Positions 20,006-32,545 are shown, counted from the first letter of the stretch. The stretch: 64,000 bases of DNA from Scylla paramamosain (GCF_035594125.1 NC_087166.1:23868766-23932765); one strand, 5' to 3'. The notes: generated from the sequence alone by a model not told the origin. Numbers and translations are program-made.

Positions 20006-20425
20006 ACACTCCAGCCTTTCCTCATGACTACTTTATCAGGATTTAGTGGAAGTTACTGCGATTTTCAAATATGCTTTGCATGGTTCTAGTGATAGTTTAA
20101 CGAGATTTTGGATTTATAAAGAGACTTTAGTGGAGGTTATCAGAGTTTTCGATTTTTTTTTTTTTAGATTCTAGTAATAGTTTAACAAGAATTCTGCAGT
20201 TATAGAAGTTTTCAAATCTACTTTTTCTTACAATTTTAGTGGTAGTTATTAGAGTATTCAAATCCTTTTCACGATTCTAGTGATAGTTCAACAGGTTTTG
20301 TGTATCGACAATGAACACAACGCACCCATGAAAACCTGCCCGGTCATCTCTGTCGCTTTTGTAAACAGTTCTTATGAGAGACAGAAGCATTTCAAAATAC
20401 GAACCAAAAAATACGTACATACTCC
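19985..20425 (+). mobile_element. MITE-B copy with repeated inner segments
   Basis: Inner phrase tctagtgatagtttaacgag recurs four times with variations before gagacagaagcatttcaaaa. Like 52530-53000 it suggests internal tandem growth. Confidence 0.45.
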
Positions 20426-20514
20426 TCCACTAAGAATTCACGACAATAAGCACTTATATTTTTTTAATTGTCGTTTGTCATGTTTAACTTCTGTCTTGGA
20501 CCCTTCTCTAGTAG

Positions 20515-20890
20515 ATTGGAAAAGAGAAAGGAAGGAAGGAAGGAAGCAAGCAAGCAAGGAAGGAAAGCAAAGAGGGAAGCAAGGAAGGAAGGAAGGAAGG
20601 AAGAAAGAAAGGAAGGAAGGAAGGAAGGAAGGAAGGAAGGAAGGAAACAAGCAAGGAAGGAAAGGAAGGAAAGAGAAAAGCAAGGAAGAAAAGGAAGGGG
20701 AGGAAGGAAGAAAGGAAGAAAGAAAGGAAGGAAAGAAAGGAAACAAACAATAAAAAAAGAAAGGAGGAACGAAAGAGAGAGAAAGAACGAAGGAAGGAAA
20801 GAAAGGAACGAAGGAAAGGAAGTAAGGGAGGAAAAAACATCCGCGTTACTCCTATTAAAGAAAGAAAAGAAAAAGAAAGGAAAGAAAAAA
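20515..20890. repeat. (GGAA)n-derived polypurine tract
   Basis: ggaaggaaggaa units with gaaagaaa variants. Lys/Glu-rich frames here are artefacts. Confidence 0.9.
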
Positions 20891-20972
20891 ACCGCCAGAG
20901 ACTAAACGAGAACGTCACTCATCCCGTTAACAAAATGAACCCAGCCTCTCTCTCACTTTCTCTCTCTCTCAC

Positions 20973-21058
20973 CTTCACACTGGCGATCTCGGGGTAAGAC
21001 TGAGAGTTAGTCTGCGCCGCCGCTGCTACACCTCAGCTCACGGTGACGGCACCCAACT
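20973..21058 (-). promoter_or_regulatory. PVF-a proposed initiator and 5'UTR first exon
   Basis: On the minus strand an arthropod-type initiator (TCAGTT, A near 21058) is followed 86 nt later by a GTGAAG/GTGAGA splice donor. The start of this segment aligns with a segment upstream of PVF-b (50100-50185) that is also 86 nt from initiator to donor; both carry GAGCTGAGG about 20 nt downstream of the initiator. It would splice to the acceptor at 19124-19126, which leaves 21 nt of 5'UTR before the ATG. No TATA box was seen. The assignment is inferred from paralogue conservation; there is no transcript evidence. Confidence 0.6.
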
Positions 21059-21269
21059 GAATGACCCTTGCCTTTGCTCTACTCGTCCTTCACTGCCCAC
21101 TGCTGCTGCTGCTGCTCACAAAGAAACCGCCAGTAAGCAGGAAGGACGACCACTGTGTAATGTCTCTCGTGTTCTGACGCTGGAAAATCCCCCTCAATGA
21201 ATCACAGGTGAGTCACGACAGAGCAGGAAGAAGGCGCGTCGTGGCTGATTGGCCGGACACCTGGGCCTT

Positions 21270-21832
21270 TTAACTCGTTAGAATGTGATGCAAGGACTCC
21301 TCTCGCTACACGTAGAGGTCAGGGTGTTTTTCTTTCTATATTTTGTTTATCCATTTATTTGTTTGTTTATTCATTCATTGTTTCCTTTCTTCGTCTTCTT
21401 CCTTCGCTCCTATTCCTCCTTCTTTCCTTCCGTATTTAATCTTTCCTCCTCCTCATTCTTTCCTTCCTTCCTTCCTTCCTTCCTTTCTTCATGACTTTCT
21501 TTCTTTTTTCTTTCTTTTTTTCTGTGTTTATTTATTTTCTTGTTTTACTTACTAATTTCTTTCTGTATCTATTTGTTTATCTTTGTAAGAGATGCTCCGG
21601 AAAAGAGTAACAAAAGACGGGATAACGTCCAAGTAACAGTGGCATTTTTATCTAAAGGCCAAGTTACCTTAAATTTAGTTTCATTCAGTGCATTAATTCA
21701 CTGTTGATCCCTTCACTGTGTAAATCACGATTTGAAAAAGCATCATAGTTTTGCCCGTGAATTAATGAATTGTAGACTAAAGTTATTTCCGTGATTTAAA
21801 ATGGACAAACACAAAGTACACTATTGTCAGTC

Positions 21833-21905
<73 letters not shown>

Positions 21906-21910
21906 TCCTC
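21270..21910. repeat. Pyrimidine-rich (TTCC/TTTC)n stretch and (AG)n
   Basis: Upstream of PVF-a: 21340-21560 pyrimidine-rich, 21835-21901 (AG)n. Confidence 0.8.
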
Positions 21911-22074
21911 ACAACACCTCTACTTCCTAGGCTTCGTTTCCGTTCTCCTGGCATGAATGGAAGCAACGGGTTTAAGCTTCATAAAATTGTTCCTAAGATG
22001 TGACATAAAAAGAAACTGATTCATATATAAGGTGTTTGACGACTCGAATACAATCAGCAATCAGGCTAAGCGGA

Positions 22075-22212
22075 ACTCAATAGGGAGCTGTGAAAATGGA
22101 TTATATAAATGAATGGGGATGTTAGGTAGATAAATTATTTGTGCATATGTTTTGTACAGGAGCTGCCACGTGTATCCCTGATGGCTTCTTTGAGCTTCCC
22201 TTATGTTCTTAT
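22075..22212 (+). mobile_element. LINE-C tail fragment
   Basis: gtacaggagctgccacgtgt, cctgatggcttctttgagct and cttatgttcttat: the LINE-C 3'UTR only. Confidence 0.55.
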
Positions 22213-22769
22213 TTCTTGTATCTATTACCATTATTATTTTTCCTTTCTAGCCGTAATTTTCTGGTTGTTCTCTCTCTCGTCTGTGGTGAAACTCCCTTAC
22301 CTTGACCTGCCAACCACTCGTCCTTGCGACAAAAGGGAGCACTGTTGCTCTCACACCACACTCTTAAACCATTCAGTGTCTTATCTTTCCTATAAACAGG
22401 CTCTAATAGGAAATTTAAGGCTTTTCAAGGGAGTTTCCAACCTTCTAATCATAGTTTAACAAAAATTCTTCACAATCAACACAAAAAATCACCCTTCAAA
22501 ATCAGACAGGTCATCTGTGTGGCCTCTGAAAACCGGCCTTATGAGAGACCAGAGATTTACACAATACCTCGCCTGTTTTGTAAGTAATCATTCCTCTCAA
22601 GATCCTGACAGACACCCAACGACACCGGCAGGGATGCACGTGACCCTCGCCGCTGCTGGCTGGCTGTTGGTGCTTACAGTGAGGGCGAGAGGAGGCAGAC
22701 AAGTCCTGCGTAGTTACTGGTGAGGGCGGCGGAGGGAGTGGCGGCGGGTATGTGTTGAAAGATGACAGG

Positions 22770-22773
22770 ACCT

Positions 22774-22852
<79 letters not shown>

Positions 22853-22893
22853 CGTATTCCCTCTACCCCGGGCTTCATCTTTTCCTATTACTA

Positions 22894-22934
<41 letters not shown>

Positions 22935-22974
22935 GTAAGGAAGCCACAAACACGAAAGACCAACAAAAAATATC

Positions 22975-23045
<71 letters not shown>
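22770..23045. repeat. (AG)n and two (AC)n blocks
   Basis: 22773-22850, 22894-22933 and 22975-23041. Confidence 0.95.
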
Positions 23046-23204
23046 GTAAATACCTCCGTTTCACAAGAATCGAGCAAGAATTCAGGGTAACCGTGGTTAT
23101 TTATATACACACGTGCGTTACAACTTCTTAACCTTCCTTCCGTAACTATTCCACGTTACTTCATTCCCCCCTGCGTGGCGCGTTTGTTGTCAATTCCTGG
23201 ACCG

Positions 23205-23460
23205 TATTCTGAATCACTTCTCAGCCACACCTCAACTGCATTCAAAAGAATCTAGTAGAATTTACACATTAAAATGTGTAAATTCAACTAGACTCTTTTG
23301 AAGGCAGTTTTTTTTTTTTTTTTTATGGTTCTAGTGATAAACTAACACGATTTCTACATTATTAATAGAAGAAGCACTCTTGAGAACATGGGTAATAATT
23401 TCTGTGGCCTTTGAAAATAGTCGAGGGGAGAAGGCAAAGCGTTTCTGGATACGGGCGTCC
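23205..23460 (-). mobile_element. MITE-A copy with internal snap-back
   Basis: Reverse orientation (ccgtattctgaatcacttct to gcaaagcgtttctggatacg). An inverted duplication of its own sequence occupies 23241-23302. Confidence 0.65.
23241..23302. repeat. Near-perfect snap-back inside a MITE-A copy
   Basis: 30-bp arms 23241-23270 and 23273-23302 with two mismatches and a 2-nt centre. Confidence 0.9.
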
Positions 23461-23610
23461 TCAAGGCGGCTTCCCTTCCCACAGCAAGGAGGTCACGGCG
23501 CGGAAGCGGAAAAAGGGAGTGTAACACGTGTTGAGATCCTTAAGCGTCAGAAAATTACCGTTTTAAGCTGCTGACGGTAATGTTTCTTGTTTTGAGGAAA
23601 CTGTGCGTTG

Positions 23611-23698
23611 TTGGTCAGTCAGTCAGTCAGTCAGTCAGTCAGTCAGTCAGCCTGTTAGTCAGTCAGTCAGTCAGTCAGTCAGTCAGTTAGTCAGTCAT
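23611..23698. repeat. (GTCA)n
   Basis: About 20 tetranucleotide units with two interruptions. Confidence 0.95.
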
Positions 23699-23754
23699 GG
23701 CATTTGCAGATAGTAGGTTTAATATATTATGAATGTATTAGAGACGAGGGTTCT

Positions 23755-23761
23755 TGTTTGT

Positions 23762-23842
<81 letters not shown>

Positions 23843-23869
23843 TAAGGGGACATTCTTCAGAGTCAAGAA

Positions 23870-23966
<97 letters not shown>

Positions 23967-23995
23967 AAGACACACACACACACACACACACAACC
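23755..23995. repeat. (GT)n, (AC)n, (AG)n compound
   Basis: GT to 23832, then GC, AC, AG and AC blocks. Confidence 0.95.
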
Positions 23996-24519
23996 AAAAC
24001 AATAACAAAACAAAACAAAAACGAACACATGTACACTTCCCGAGGATTTTCCCACACTTCTAGATAAACTAACTCCTGTATATTTATAGACATACTCACA
24101 TTTCTTGCGCAACACTTCGTCACTGCAAACGTTCCCTTGTCAGAAGTATTCCCGTCACTCGCTTCCCACTGCAGGATACGCCAGGCATAGCTAAAAGTGG
24201 TACTACTGTGAAGGTTACAGGAAGGAAAGAAGAATTGGCGACCACATCATACGGAGACAAAGAAATGAATCACAGGAAATGTTTGCCTTTAATTTGAATA
24301 TACATGTATAAAGACAAGGAAACTATTAAGAATACAGTGTAGTTTGCCAGGGTAGATAATGTTACCTATAGGAAAGAAGTAAATGGTAACGCGGAGGGAA
24401 GTACGTGATAGACTGAAAGAGATAGAGAACTGTGGAGAGAAAAGAAATATAAACAGAAGAAAAGAAAAAAAAAATACAACTAAAATTGAGGAGATCTGAT
24501 GACTAATATTACTGCTATT

Positions 24520-24523
24520 ATTG

Positions 24524-24605
<82 letters not shown>

Positions 24606-24629
24606 TCTCATTATTATTATTATTATTAC

Positions 24630-24687
<58 letters not shown>

Positions 24688-24708
24688 GTTATTATTATTA
24701 TTACTTAT
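24520..24708. repeat. (ATT)n
   Basis: About 60 ATT units with a few substitutions. Confidence 0.95.
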
Positions 24709-24789
24709 TACCTACGATAAAAATGGAAATTCCTCATTTTATTTATTCCTGAAGGTGCGACGGGGAAAATAATTATTACTCGTCTCTTG

Positions 24790-24790
24790 C

Positions 24791-24833
<43 letters not shown>

Positions 24834-24834
24834 G

Positions 24835-24890
<56 letters not shown>
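24790..24890. repeat. (AC)n and (CT)n
   Basis: 24790-24828 and 24836-24889. Confidence 0.95.
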
Positions 24891-24893
<3 letters not shown>

Positions 24894-25099
24894 CGTTCTG
24901 TCCCAAACTCCGCCTGGGTGAAGACATTTCTCATCGTGTCGTGTGAAAGAGGCAGCTCGAATCTCCATCCATCGCGGAAGTCAAAAGGATTTAATTCGTA
25001 TAGTGAAATATACATAATGAGTATTTATTAGTTGCCATTTGAGAAATTAATCACCTTATGTAACTCATGAGTGTGTATAAAAAAAAACTTAACTATGAT

Positions 25100-25300
25100 T
25101 TTTTTTCCTTTTGTATGTCGGAGGAGCACCGTCCAAGGCAACGAAATAAAAAAAAAAAAGCCCATTAAGGTGCCAGTCCCCAAATAGCCATCAACGATCG
25201 TCAGTAATTAGAGAACAAGTGTCTTTAAACTTCCCTCTCGAAAGGGTTCAAGTCATTCGAAGGAGGAAACACAGAAACAGGCAGGGAGTTCCAGAGTAAA
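25100..25300 (-). mobile_element. LINE-A-type 3' end fragment
   Basis: Minus-strand match to the C-terminal codons and 3'UTR (cagggagttccagag, aggtgccagtccc, ccgtccaaggcaacg), with the poly(A) side at 25100. Confidence 0.7.
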
Positions 25301-25394
25301 ATAACATAATAGCTGAAGTATTCCTTAAGAGTAAATAAAAGTAATCAAAATCACTAGTTAAAAAAGGCATATTGTAAAACACTGACTTTGTTAA

Positions 25395-25760
25395 GATGGA
25401 ACCTGATAGAACTCCTTAAGTGGTATAAGGGTTAGAACAAGGATGACTTAAGCAAAATCATCTGAATCAGTGATCAGGATTGAAAAAAAAAAAAAAACGG
25501 GTTCAAGCTTGAAAAAATTTAGGTTCAAGAAAGATATAGGAAGGAAATGATTCTCAGATAGAGTGGCAGATGAATGGAACGGACTCAGTAATCAGGTTGT
25601 TAGTGCTGAGTGATTAGGGAGGTTTTAAAAAGATTAGACAAATTTATGGATGGGGATGATAAGTGGGAATAGGAAGCTATGTTTTTTCACAGTGACTGCC
25701 ACGTGTAGGCCTGATGGCTTCTTGCACCTTCCCTTACTTTCTTATGTTTTTATGACGCAA
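25395..25760 (+). mobile_element. LINE-C 3' end copy (best preserved)
   Basis: Plus strand: gttcaagcttgaaaaaattt, agagtggcagatgaatggaa, aggttttaaaaagattagac and gactgccacgtgtaggcctg, ending in cttactttcttatg. The order matches the C-terminal codons and 3'UTR of a CR1/L2-like LINE. Confidence 0.7.
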
Positions 25761-26095
25761 AAAAACATAAAATGCATAAACAAACACTTATATGATTAGA
25801 ACATCACGTCCAGAGAGTGGCTCATGAAGCTGCTGCCGCGAAATCAGAGCCTTCACAGCGTCTCTGTGTTTCGTGTTGAGTGATTCTCCACGTCATTCTA
25901 AAGTGGTTATCTATTGACTTGGAAAAAAAAAAAAAAAACAATCCAAATTTTGAAAATGAGCTACAGAGTCTGAGACAAACATTTTGATAATTCAATACCT
26001 TTTTTGATAAAACGTGACAAGCAAAAGAGAGTGGTGATGGCTCAACACAAACTAAATGAGTGTATTGCCAATTAAATGGCTACTTATTAATGCAG

Positions 26096-26312
26096 TAATA
26101 ATAGTAGTAGTGGTAGTGGTAGCAGTATTAGTAGTAGTAGTAGTAGTAATAGTAGTAGTAGTAGAAATAGTAGTAGTAGTGGTAGTGGTAGCAGTATTAG
26201 TAGTAGTAGTAGTAATAGTAGTAGTAGCAGTAGTAGTTAAATTATTATTAGTAGTAGTAGTAATAGTACTAGTAATGGCGGTAGTAGTAGTAGTAGTAGT
26301 AGTAGCAGCAGC

Positions 26313-26358
<46 letters not shown>

Positions 26359-26413
26359 AAATTATTATTATTATCATTATTATTATTATTATTATTATTA
26401 TGAGTAGTAGTAA

Positions 26414-26448
<35 letters not shown>

Positions 26449-26450
26449 CA
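26096..26450. repeat. (AGT)n/(AGC)n/(ATT)n block at the edge of duplication A
   Basis: Interrupted AGT triplets, then ATT, then AGT. Confidence 0.93.
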
Positions 26451-26584
26451 AACAAACAAACAACAGCAGCAAACAAAACAAAAAAAAACAACACTGGGAG
26501 GATACACGCCTCTGCCTGTAGCTGGTGGGAATCCCTGTGGGCATAAATTAACCAAGAATGGAGGGAACCAATGCTGGGAAATGC

Positions 26585-26586
<2 letters not shown>

Positions 26587-26680
<94 letters not shown>
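26587..26680. repeat. (AG)n
   Basis: Pure AG run shared in position with 32720-32870 in duplication B. Confidence 0.95.
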
Positions 26681-26769
26681 CGTGAAAAACCATTAATATG
26701 TTTGGATGTGCCTCAACACTTAACTAGTTTCTTCTTTGTCTTTAAAATTCATATGTGTGTCTCTCTCAG

Positions 26770-26806
<37 letters not shown>

Positions 26807-26895
26807 TTAGCTTGCGAACAGACAGATATACAGTCACACAAACAGACAAACTGACGAACGTAAATATACAACGGCTCGTCTTTGATAACGTCCTT

Positions 26896-26929
<34 letters not shown>

Positions 26930-27308
26930 GTTCTCTTCCTGTGTACATCAGGGTGTCCTTTTCCTCTTACTCTCTCTTGCCTTTACATTCTCACACCTAC
27001 ACACACACACACACACACACTTTCACACGCTCTCACACTCACGTTCTCACACTTACCCACACCCACACACACACACATCCTCTTGTTATTTATTTTCTTC
27101 TTAATACGAGCAAACTTAGATTAAATGCATTATTGGAATGCTAAGAATACACTATAGCCAAGAATCGCCGAGCTGCCAGGGCTGATTAAAGCGTCTGTTT
27201 ACTGGCTTAACCATCAAGTACTTCCTTACCACTCTCTGCCTACACGGGTCTGTCACTTCAGCACGTTGACCAAACAATGCAATATTGATTCCCTTGCGCG
27301 TCTTATCG

Positions 27309-27743
27309 GGGAGATTTACGCCAAGGGCATCGCGCCCAACGACGAGTCGATGTTTCATCAGATCGACCTGGGCTTGGCGTGCCGCTTCGGGTAGGTCGCC
27401 GGTGAGCTGGTGAGAGACAGTGAGGGTAAGGAGCGCACCTTCACTTGGAGTGCGCAGACACTAGGACGAGGACTGCGTCTAGTGTAACGACGACGACGAG
27501 GAGGCCGAGAAGAGCAAACCAATGGGCTACAATTGGCTGGCGCCGGAGGTAGTAATGCTGAAGCCAACGTTTTCTTCCGTCGACGTGTACAGCTTCGGCA
27601 TGATGGTGATGGAGGTGATGCAGAGCAGTGCGGCCACCTCCCTACTGCGCCCTCTGTGGAGAGTGGTGAACTTGTGCACTCCAGTCAACCCAGGACGCTG
27701 GTGCACCCATTCCTGCGCCACAAGGGCCATCGCCAACCTCTAG
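27309..27743 (+). pseudogene. Protein kinase-like C-lobe fragment
   Basis: Readings HQIDLGLACRFG (a DLG variant of the DFG motif), then a stop, and after a frame change MGYNWLAPEVVMLKPTFSSV with DVYSFGMMVMEVM (APE motif and helix F region). Further frame changes follow. It lies in copy A of the segmental duplication and is absent from copy B. The family cannot be fixed. Confidence 0.6.
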
Positions 27744-27894
27744 GGCCTAGGCGGTACTGACGGCCAGCCAATTGCACCAGGCGCTCTGTTTGAGTCTGTC
27801 CAGATACTTGACTCAGTCCCTGCAGCTGCACGTGCGTCCGCCATAACATGTATCCGGCCATGAGGTGTGTCAACAAATCCAAAGATTTGCGTGG

Positions 27895-27985
27895 ATAAGC
27901 CTTTTGGTATCAACCTTATTTATAGAGACTGCCACGAGTAAGCCTGGTTGCTTCTTGCTGCTTCTCTTATATTCTTATGAAAAAT
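27895..27985 (+). mobile_element. LINE-C tail fragment
   Basis: gagactgccacgagtaagcc and ttgcttcttgctgcttctct followed by tatattcttatg. Confidence 0.55.
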
Positions 27986-28299
27986 CTCCTTTGTTTGCAA
28001 AATAATTAAAAAAAAAGGACAGGGAAATCAGTCGATTGACATTACACAACACTCGATCACCCCGCCTGTCATTCCCTCGCTCCGAAGCTTCCATATCAAA
28101 TGTTCTTGTAATCCTGAGTGAGCACCGCGCGCGTGGCCTCTTGAATTTTCTTGACATCTCTCAGGTCATGATGGGACCCCAACGCGGCTCTCCTACCTCT
28201 TGGTGACTGGCTGGGCTCCTCTACCTGTGGGTGACTGAAGGGATGGCGAGTGGTGGGGGACTTCGAGACTGCCTTTAGCACAACACTTGTACTGTTGGC

Positions 28300-28530
28300 A
28301 ACCGTATTCTGAAACACTTCTGCGCCGCGCCTCCTCAGCATTGTAAAGACTAGTTGAAGTTACATGAGTTTTTAAGTGTCTTCTTATGGTTCTAGTAACA
28401 GGTTGACAAGATTTCTACATTATTAACAGAAGAAACACTCTTGAGAACTCGGCTAATCATCTCTGTGACCTTTGAAAATAATCGTATGGAGAGAGCAAAG
28501 GGTTTCAGAATATAGGCCTGAGGTGCGCGT
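28300..28530 (-). mobile_element. MITE-A copy within duplication A
   Basis: Reverse orientation; ccgtattctgaaacacttct to aaagggtttcagaatatagg. Orthologous by position to the copy at 34905-35128. Confidence 0.65.
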
Positions 28531-28569
28531 GCATGCTGGCATTGGTGAGTAGTGGGGGAGGGCGTCCAG

Positions 28570-29930
28570 CAGGAAGGGTAGGGGAGTGAGCACGGATGTG
28601 GAGGCCGGTGAGATGAACAGGTTAACGCGTGGAGAATAGGGAGGGAGAGGCTAGTAAGGGAGAATTGGGAATCGCGCCTATACAGTCTTGCCGCGGTCTC
28701 ATGAACCACAAGCACAGACTCATGCACAATTGCTCGTCGTGATGCCGCTGCAGCGAACCATTGTGTACTTTTTTTTGTAAATAGATAGATAGATGGATAG
28801 ATCGTTTATTGACCACAGTGCATTACATGTAGGTAAAAACAACAAGAAGACAAAAAAAAAACTCAATTTCTGAAATATTTCCTGTGACAGTACTGTAGTC
28901 CACTAAAATATCAAAGCTCCAAAACATCTTATCCTATCATTGCTAACAACTATAAACCTACTCAAAGATTAATGGATTGGGAAACTTATTATTCTGTCTC
29001 GTGACGGTAGTGGCGTGTGTAACTGCTAAGCATACAAGACGTATTCATTACACCTTATTTTATGCCATTATATTAGTTATTTGTACATATACATATATTT
29101 TCTCTTAACAAATATATCATACCTCCTCGTCTCACGGCTGACCCGTTTATAATGTACCGAGTTCAAGAATAGATCACAGGTAGGAACAAGAACAGCTGCT
29201 TCTCGTATCCCTGTGGTGGTGAACACGGCCTTAGGAAGTCAATACTGTCTTGGTTGATTTTACAAAGTCCACCTTTTTTTCTTTTTTTAGTGGGAAGAAA
29301 GGTAGGGCGAAAGAAGGGTACCTATTAGAAGAGTAGTTTAATGCACATATGAAAAACAGTAGTACAATTCGAAAGGAGGCTGGCTATCCGTTCACTAAAT
29401 GAAGGCTATACTGTTTCGCATTTTTAACGAGTTTTGTGGACTCCACCAAAGGTTTGGTTAGGAGAAGCCTCATATCGCTACTACTGCTACTGCTATAATC
29501 TTCTTCTTCTTCTTCTTCTTCTTCTTCTTCTTCACCAAAACTCTTTCCACTTTTCCCTCCTCCTTCCCTCCTCACCTTTCCTTACCCCCTCACCTTCTCC
29601 CTCCTTCATTCCATCCAACCCTCCACCTCGTCTTGTGTCCTTATTCCTCTTCTCATCTCATCTCATCTTTTCCTCCAACCGAGGATAATCAAATTTCGTC
29701 TGCAAGGGTCAGACGGGTGGAATAATAACTCGGTATTCAAACTACTCGAACTCAAGTGAAGCTTCGAAAGTGTCACCACTCAATGATGCGAGACGGTCTG
29801 GCGCAGGGGGAGACACGGCACGCCAGCAGCGAGACGACCAAGACAAGCAAAGCAGCCGTGTAGTCCTAGTGCGTCCATTTCCTATAGCCTGGCTCACTTC
29901 GGCAGAGTTCCTGTGATTCACATTATCAAC
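28570..29930. other. Non-coding stretch
   Basis: Holds a GATA-type short repeat (28783-28802) and (CTT)n at 29501-29533. No gene supported. Confidence 0.5.
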
Positions 29931-29932
29931 CA

Positions 29933-30155
29933 TGTTCTGAAACACTTCTGCGCCGCATCTTCATTACATTCAAAAGGCTATTGTTGAAGTTGCACGGGCT
30001 TTTAAGTGTGTTCTTATGATTCTAGCGACAGATTAGCAAGATTTTTATAGTATTAAGAGGAGAAACAGTCTTGAGAACCCGGATAATAATTTCTGTGGCC
30101 TTTGAAATTAATCGTGGTGAAAGAACGAAGCGTTTCCAAATGCAAGCGTAACTCT
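29933..30155 (-). mobile_element. MITE-A copy
   Basis: Reverse orientation; tgttctgaaacacttctgcg to acgaagcgtttccaaatgca. Confidence 0.6.
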
Positions 30156-30399
30156 GAATGCTATGGCTTCTTTCTCTCTTAGACACTGACTTTGTTCTCT
30201 CATCAGCATTGTTTTTCAAAGCCAAAGAGAGGATTGATTGCATAATTATGAGTGTTTCTACTGTTGTTGAAGAATGCTTGTTAAATTTGCACAAGAAACA
30301 TGAATACATCCTTGAAAGCCACAGTAACTTCCACTAAGGAGTGTTAAAAGTTATAGAAGTGTTGTGCTAATCTTCCCTTGCCTCTTGCCTGTCAGCTTC

Positions 30400-31082
30400 C
30401 GATAACGATTATGAGTGAAAAACAAAACTATGCAATAAGAAAAGTGACGGAAAAAATAAAAGGGAAGGAGCAAGAGAGAGAGATCTAAAAAGGAAATTAA
30501 GGGATTATAAGTGAAATTTGGAAAAAGACGTAATCATACAACAAAGAAAAATGAAGGAAGAAAGGAAGAATAAGAGGGAAAATAAAAAAAAGAAAGAAGT
30601 GTGAGTGTTGTGTATGAAAAGTAAAATCGTGCAACAAAAAAGTGACAAGAAGAAAGAAAAGAAGAAAAGAGATCAACAAAATAAAGTAAAGGATTATAAG
30701 AGTAGTGTAGGGAAAGAAAAATCGTACAATAAAAAAAGTTAAGGAAGAAAAATAGAATAAAGTAATACATTGTAAATGAATTGAAAAAAAAAAAAAATCG
30801 AAAATCGCACAAAGAAGAAAGTGAAGCAAGTAAGAGAAGGAGAACAAGAGGAAACAACTAAGAAATGAATTAAAGAAAATAAATAAAAATATATATCATG
30901 CAACAGAAAATGAAGCTAAACCAACATAACGGAAGAGAAAGAGGGAAGAGGTAACAAGCGACAAAAGCTGTAGAGGTCACGTGAAGATCAGCCAGGAGGG
31001 AAGAGCGAGGCGACGGTCCTTTGTGATCAAGACGAGACTCCGGTGTTGTCGGTAAGTGGTCTGCCTCCTGAATGTAACTCAT
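30400..31082. repeat. Purine-rich stretch
   Basis: gaagaaag/aaaagtgac motifs repeated with a roughly 110-bp spacing of acaa-aaa-gtga phrases; no gene. Confidence 0.6.
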
Positions 31083-32032
31083 GGCCGTGTTCTCAATCAT
31101 TGTAGCGTCTTATCTTGGACTGCCTTAACTCTGTGACCCATAATGGCAATGTGATACGTGTTGTTTGGGGGAATCCGTGTCGATTTTACTGAGCAGGAAT
31201 GAAACTACGGGATAGGAAGATTTTTTTTATACTTAGATGGAAGGAAACCACAAAATTCCGAGATTTGTCGATTTTACTGAGCAGGAATGACACTACGGGA
31301 TACTAAGAGATATGAGATATTTGATCAATCTTTTTTGCTGCTAGTGGTCTTTCTAAATTATGTTGTAACATGTATCAGGACATTTTTGTGAACACGAGGA
31401 GGAATCATGAGAACATTTTGGTGAACACGAGGAAAAATGATGAGATAAAACGTAGGATCAACCAATGAGAAGTTCAATTGGAGGTTACCGTTATTTCATA
31501 AGTGTTTCCATGGATGTGATGGTTTAAAAAGGATTCTGCATCGCCATTGAGAAGAAACGCACATGAGAACCTGACTAATCCTCTCCGTGACTTTATGAAA
31601 CAGTTCGTCTAGGAAAAACAAGGCGTTACGGAATACGAGCCGGAGTGTTGCTGTATTAGTGACCTAACATTTTACAATTCATGGTTTATTTACCAAGAAA
31701 ATTACGAATGCGTCCGTGCATATACCATAATATGACGGCTTGCCTTACAATTATTTCTTAACAGGTAACTATTTTATGAAAAGGCTAAAATCACGATTAT
31801 TAAAACATGAAATAGAAGTGCATTAGTTAATCAGTGTCAGGTCGGGTGCTCCTGAACACGAGAAAGAGGCCAGTCGCTTCCTTAATGTGTGCTTTGTGTG
31901 TATGGAGGAAATGACTCACACGGCCCGACCCGTACATTCGTGTTTCCTGGCGTAGTCACTCCCGGAGTTGGCTGGTCGCCACCAAGGGGAAAGGCCCGGA
32001 CCTAGCAGCGGCGGCGGCGGCACATCATTGGC

Positions 32033-32250
32033 CATTATTCAGAAACGCTTTGCTCTCCCATCACGACTGTTTTCAAAGGCCACAGAGATAAGCTGGGTTC
32101 TCTAAAGTGTTTCTCCTGTTAATAATGTAAAAATCTTGTAATCTGTCAATAGAACCGTGAAAACACCCTTGAAAAGCCGTGTAACTTCAACTAGAGCCTT
32201 TTGAAAATAGTGGGGGTGTGGCCAGAAGTGTTTCATAATACGGACCTGTG
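32033..32250 (+). mobile_element. MITE-A copy
   Basis: ttattcagaaacgctttgct to cagaagtgtttcataatacg. Abuts the integrase relic. Confidence 0.65.
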
Positions 32251-32545
32251 GAGAAATTCATATGGAAGACGCTTGTCGGTACCAAACCGCATGAAATGTG
32301 GGGACTGGTTGATGGTGGAGTGGATTACTGAGTTGAAAGAGCAGGCTATCTGATGAAGCCATTCGTCCCAGGAGTGCTTTGCTTGTTATGTAACGCACGA
32401 CGTCAAGGATACGTTTAATACAATGCTCTACTTTGCCGTTTGAACTGGGCGAGTGAGGAACAATGTTACATTTCTTGATATGAAATTCTTTACAAATCTC
32501 CTGTACGACAGAGTTATTCAATTCAGCGCCATTGTCAGTAGTAGG
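32245..32545 (-). pseudogene. LTR-retrotransposon integrase core fragment
   Basis: Minus strand carries TDNGAELNN, ICKEFHIKK and VPHSPSSNGKVEHC, the DDE integrase core pattern (second Asp and catalytic Glu), followed by a frameshift near 32355 after which the integrase-like reading continues in another frame. No LTRs or other pol domains are nearby. Ty3/Gypsy-like is the likeliest assignment. Confidence 0.7.

Larger units (their letters stand above)
26445..28570. repeat. Segmental duplication copy A
   Basis: 26445-27300 matches 32595-34315, and 28165-28570 matches 34745-35165, in the same order and orientation. Shared markers include actgggaggata, tgtttggatgtgcctc, gataacgtccttcctgtgtg and atcgccgagctgccagggct. 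The 27300-28165 interval, with the kinase fragment, has no counterpart in copy B. Confidence 0.8.

Noticed and set aside
20280..20918. Lys/Glu-rich and Phe/Ser-rich frames
   Set aside because: Both strands of a (GGAA)n tract.
27358..27882. Minus-strand frames opposite the kinase fragment
   Set aside because: Shadows of the plus-strand kinase readings; no motif of their own.
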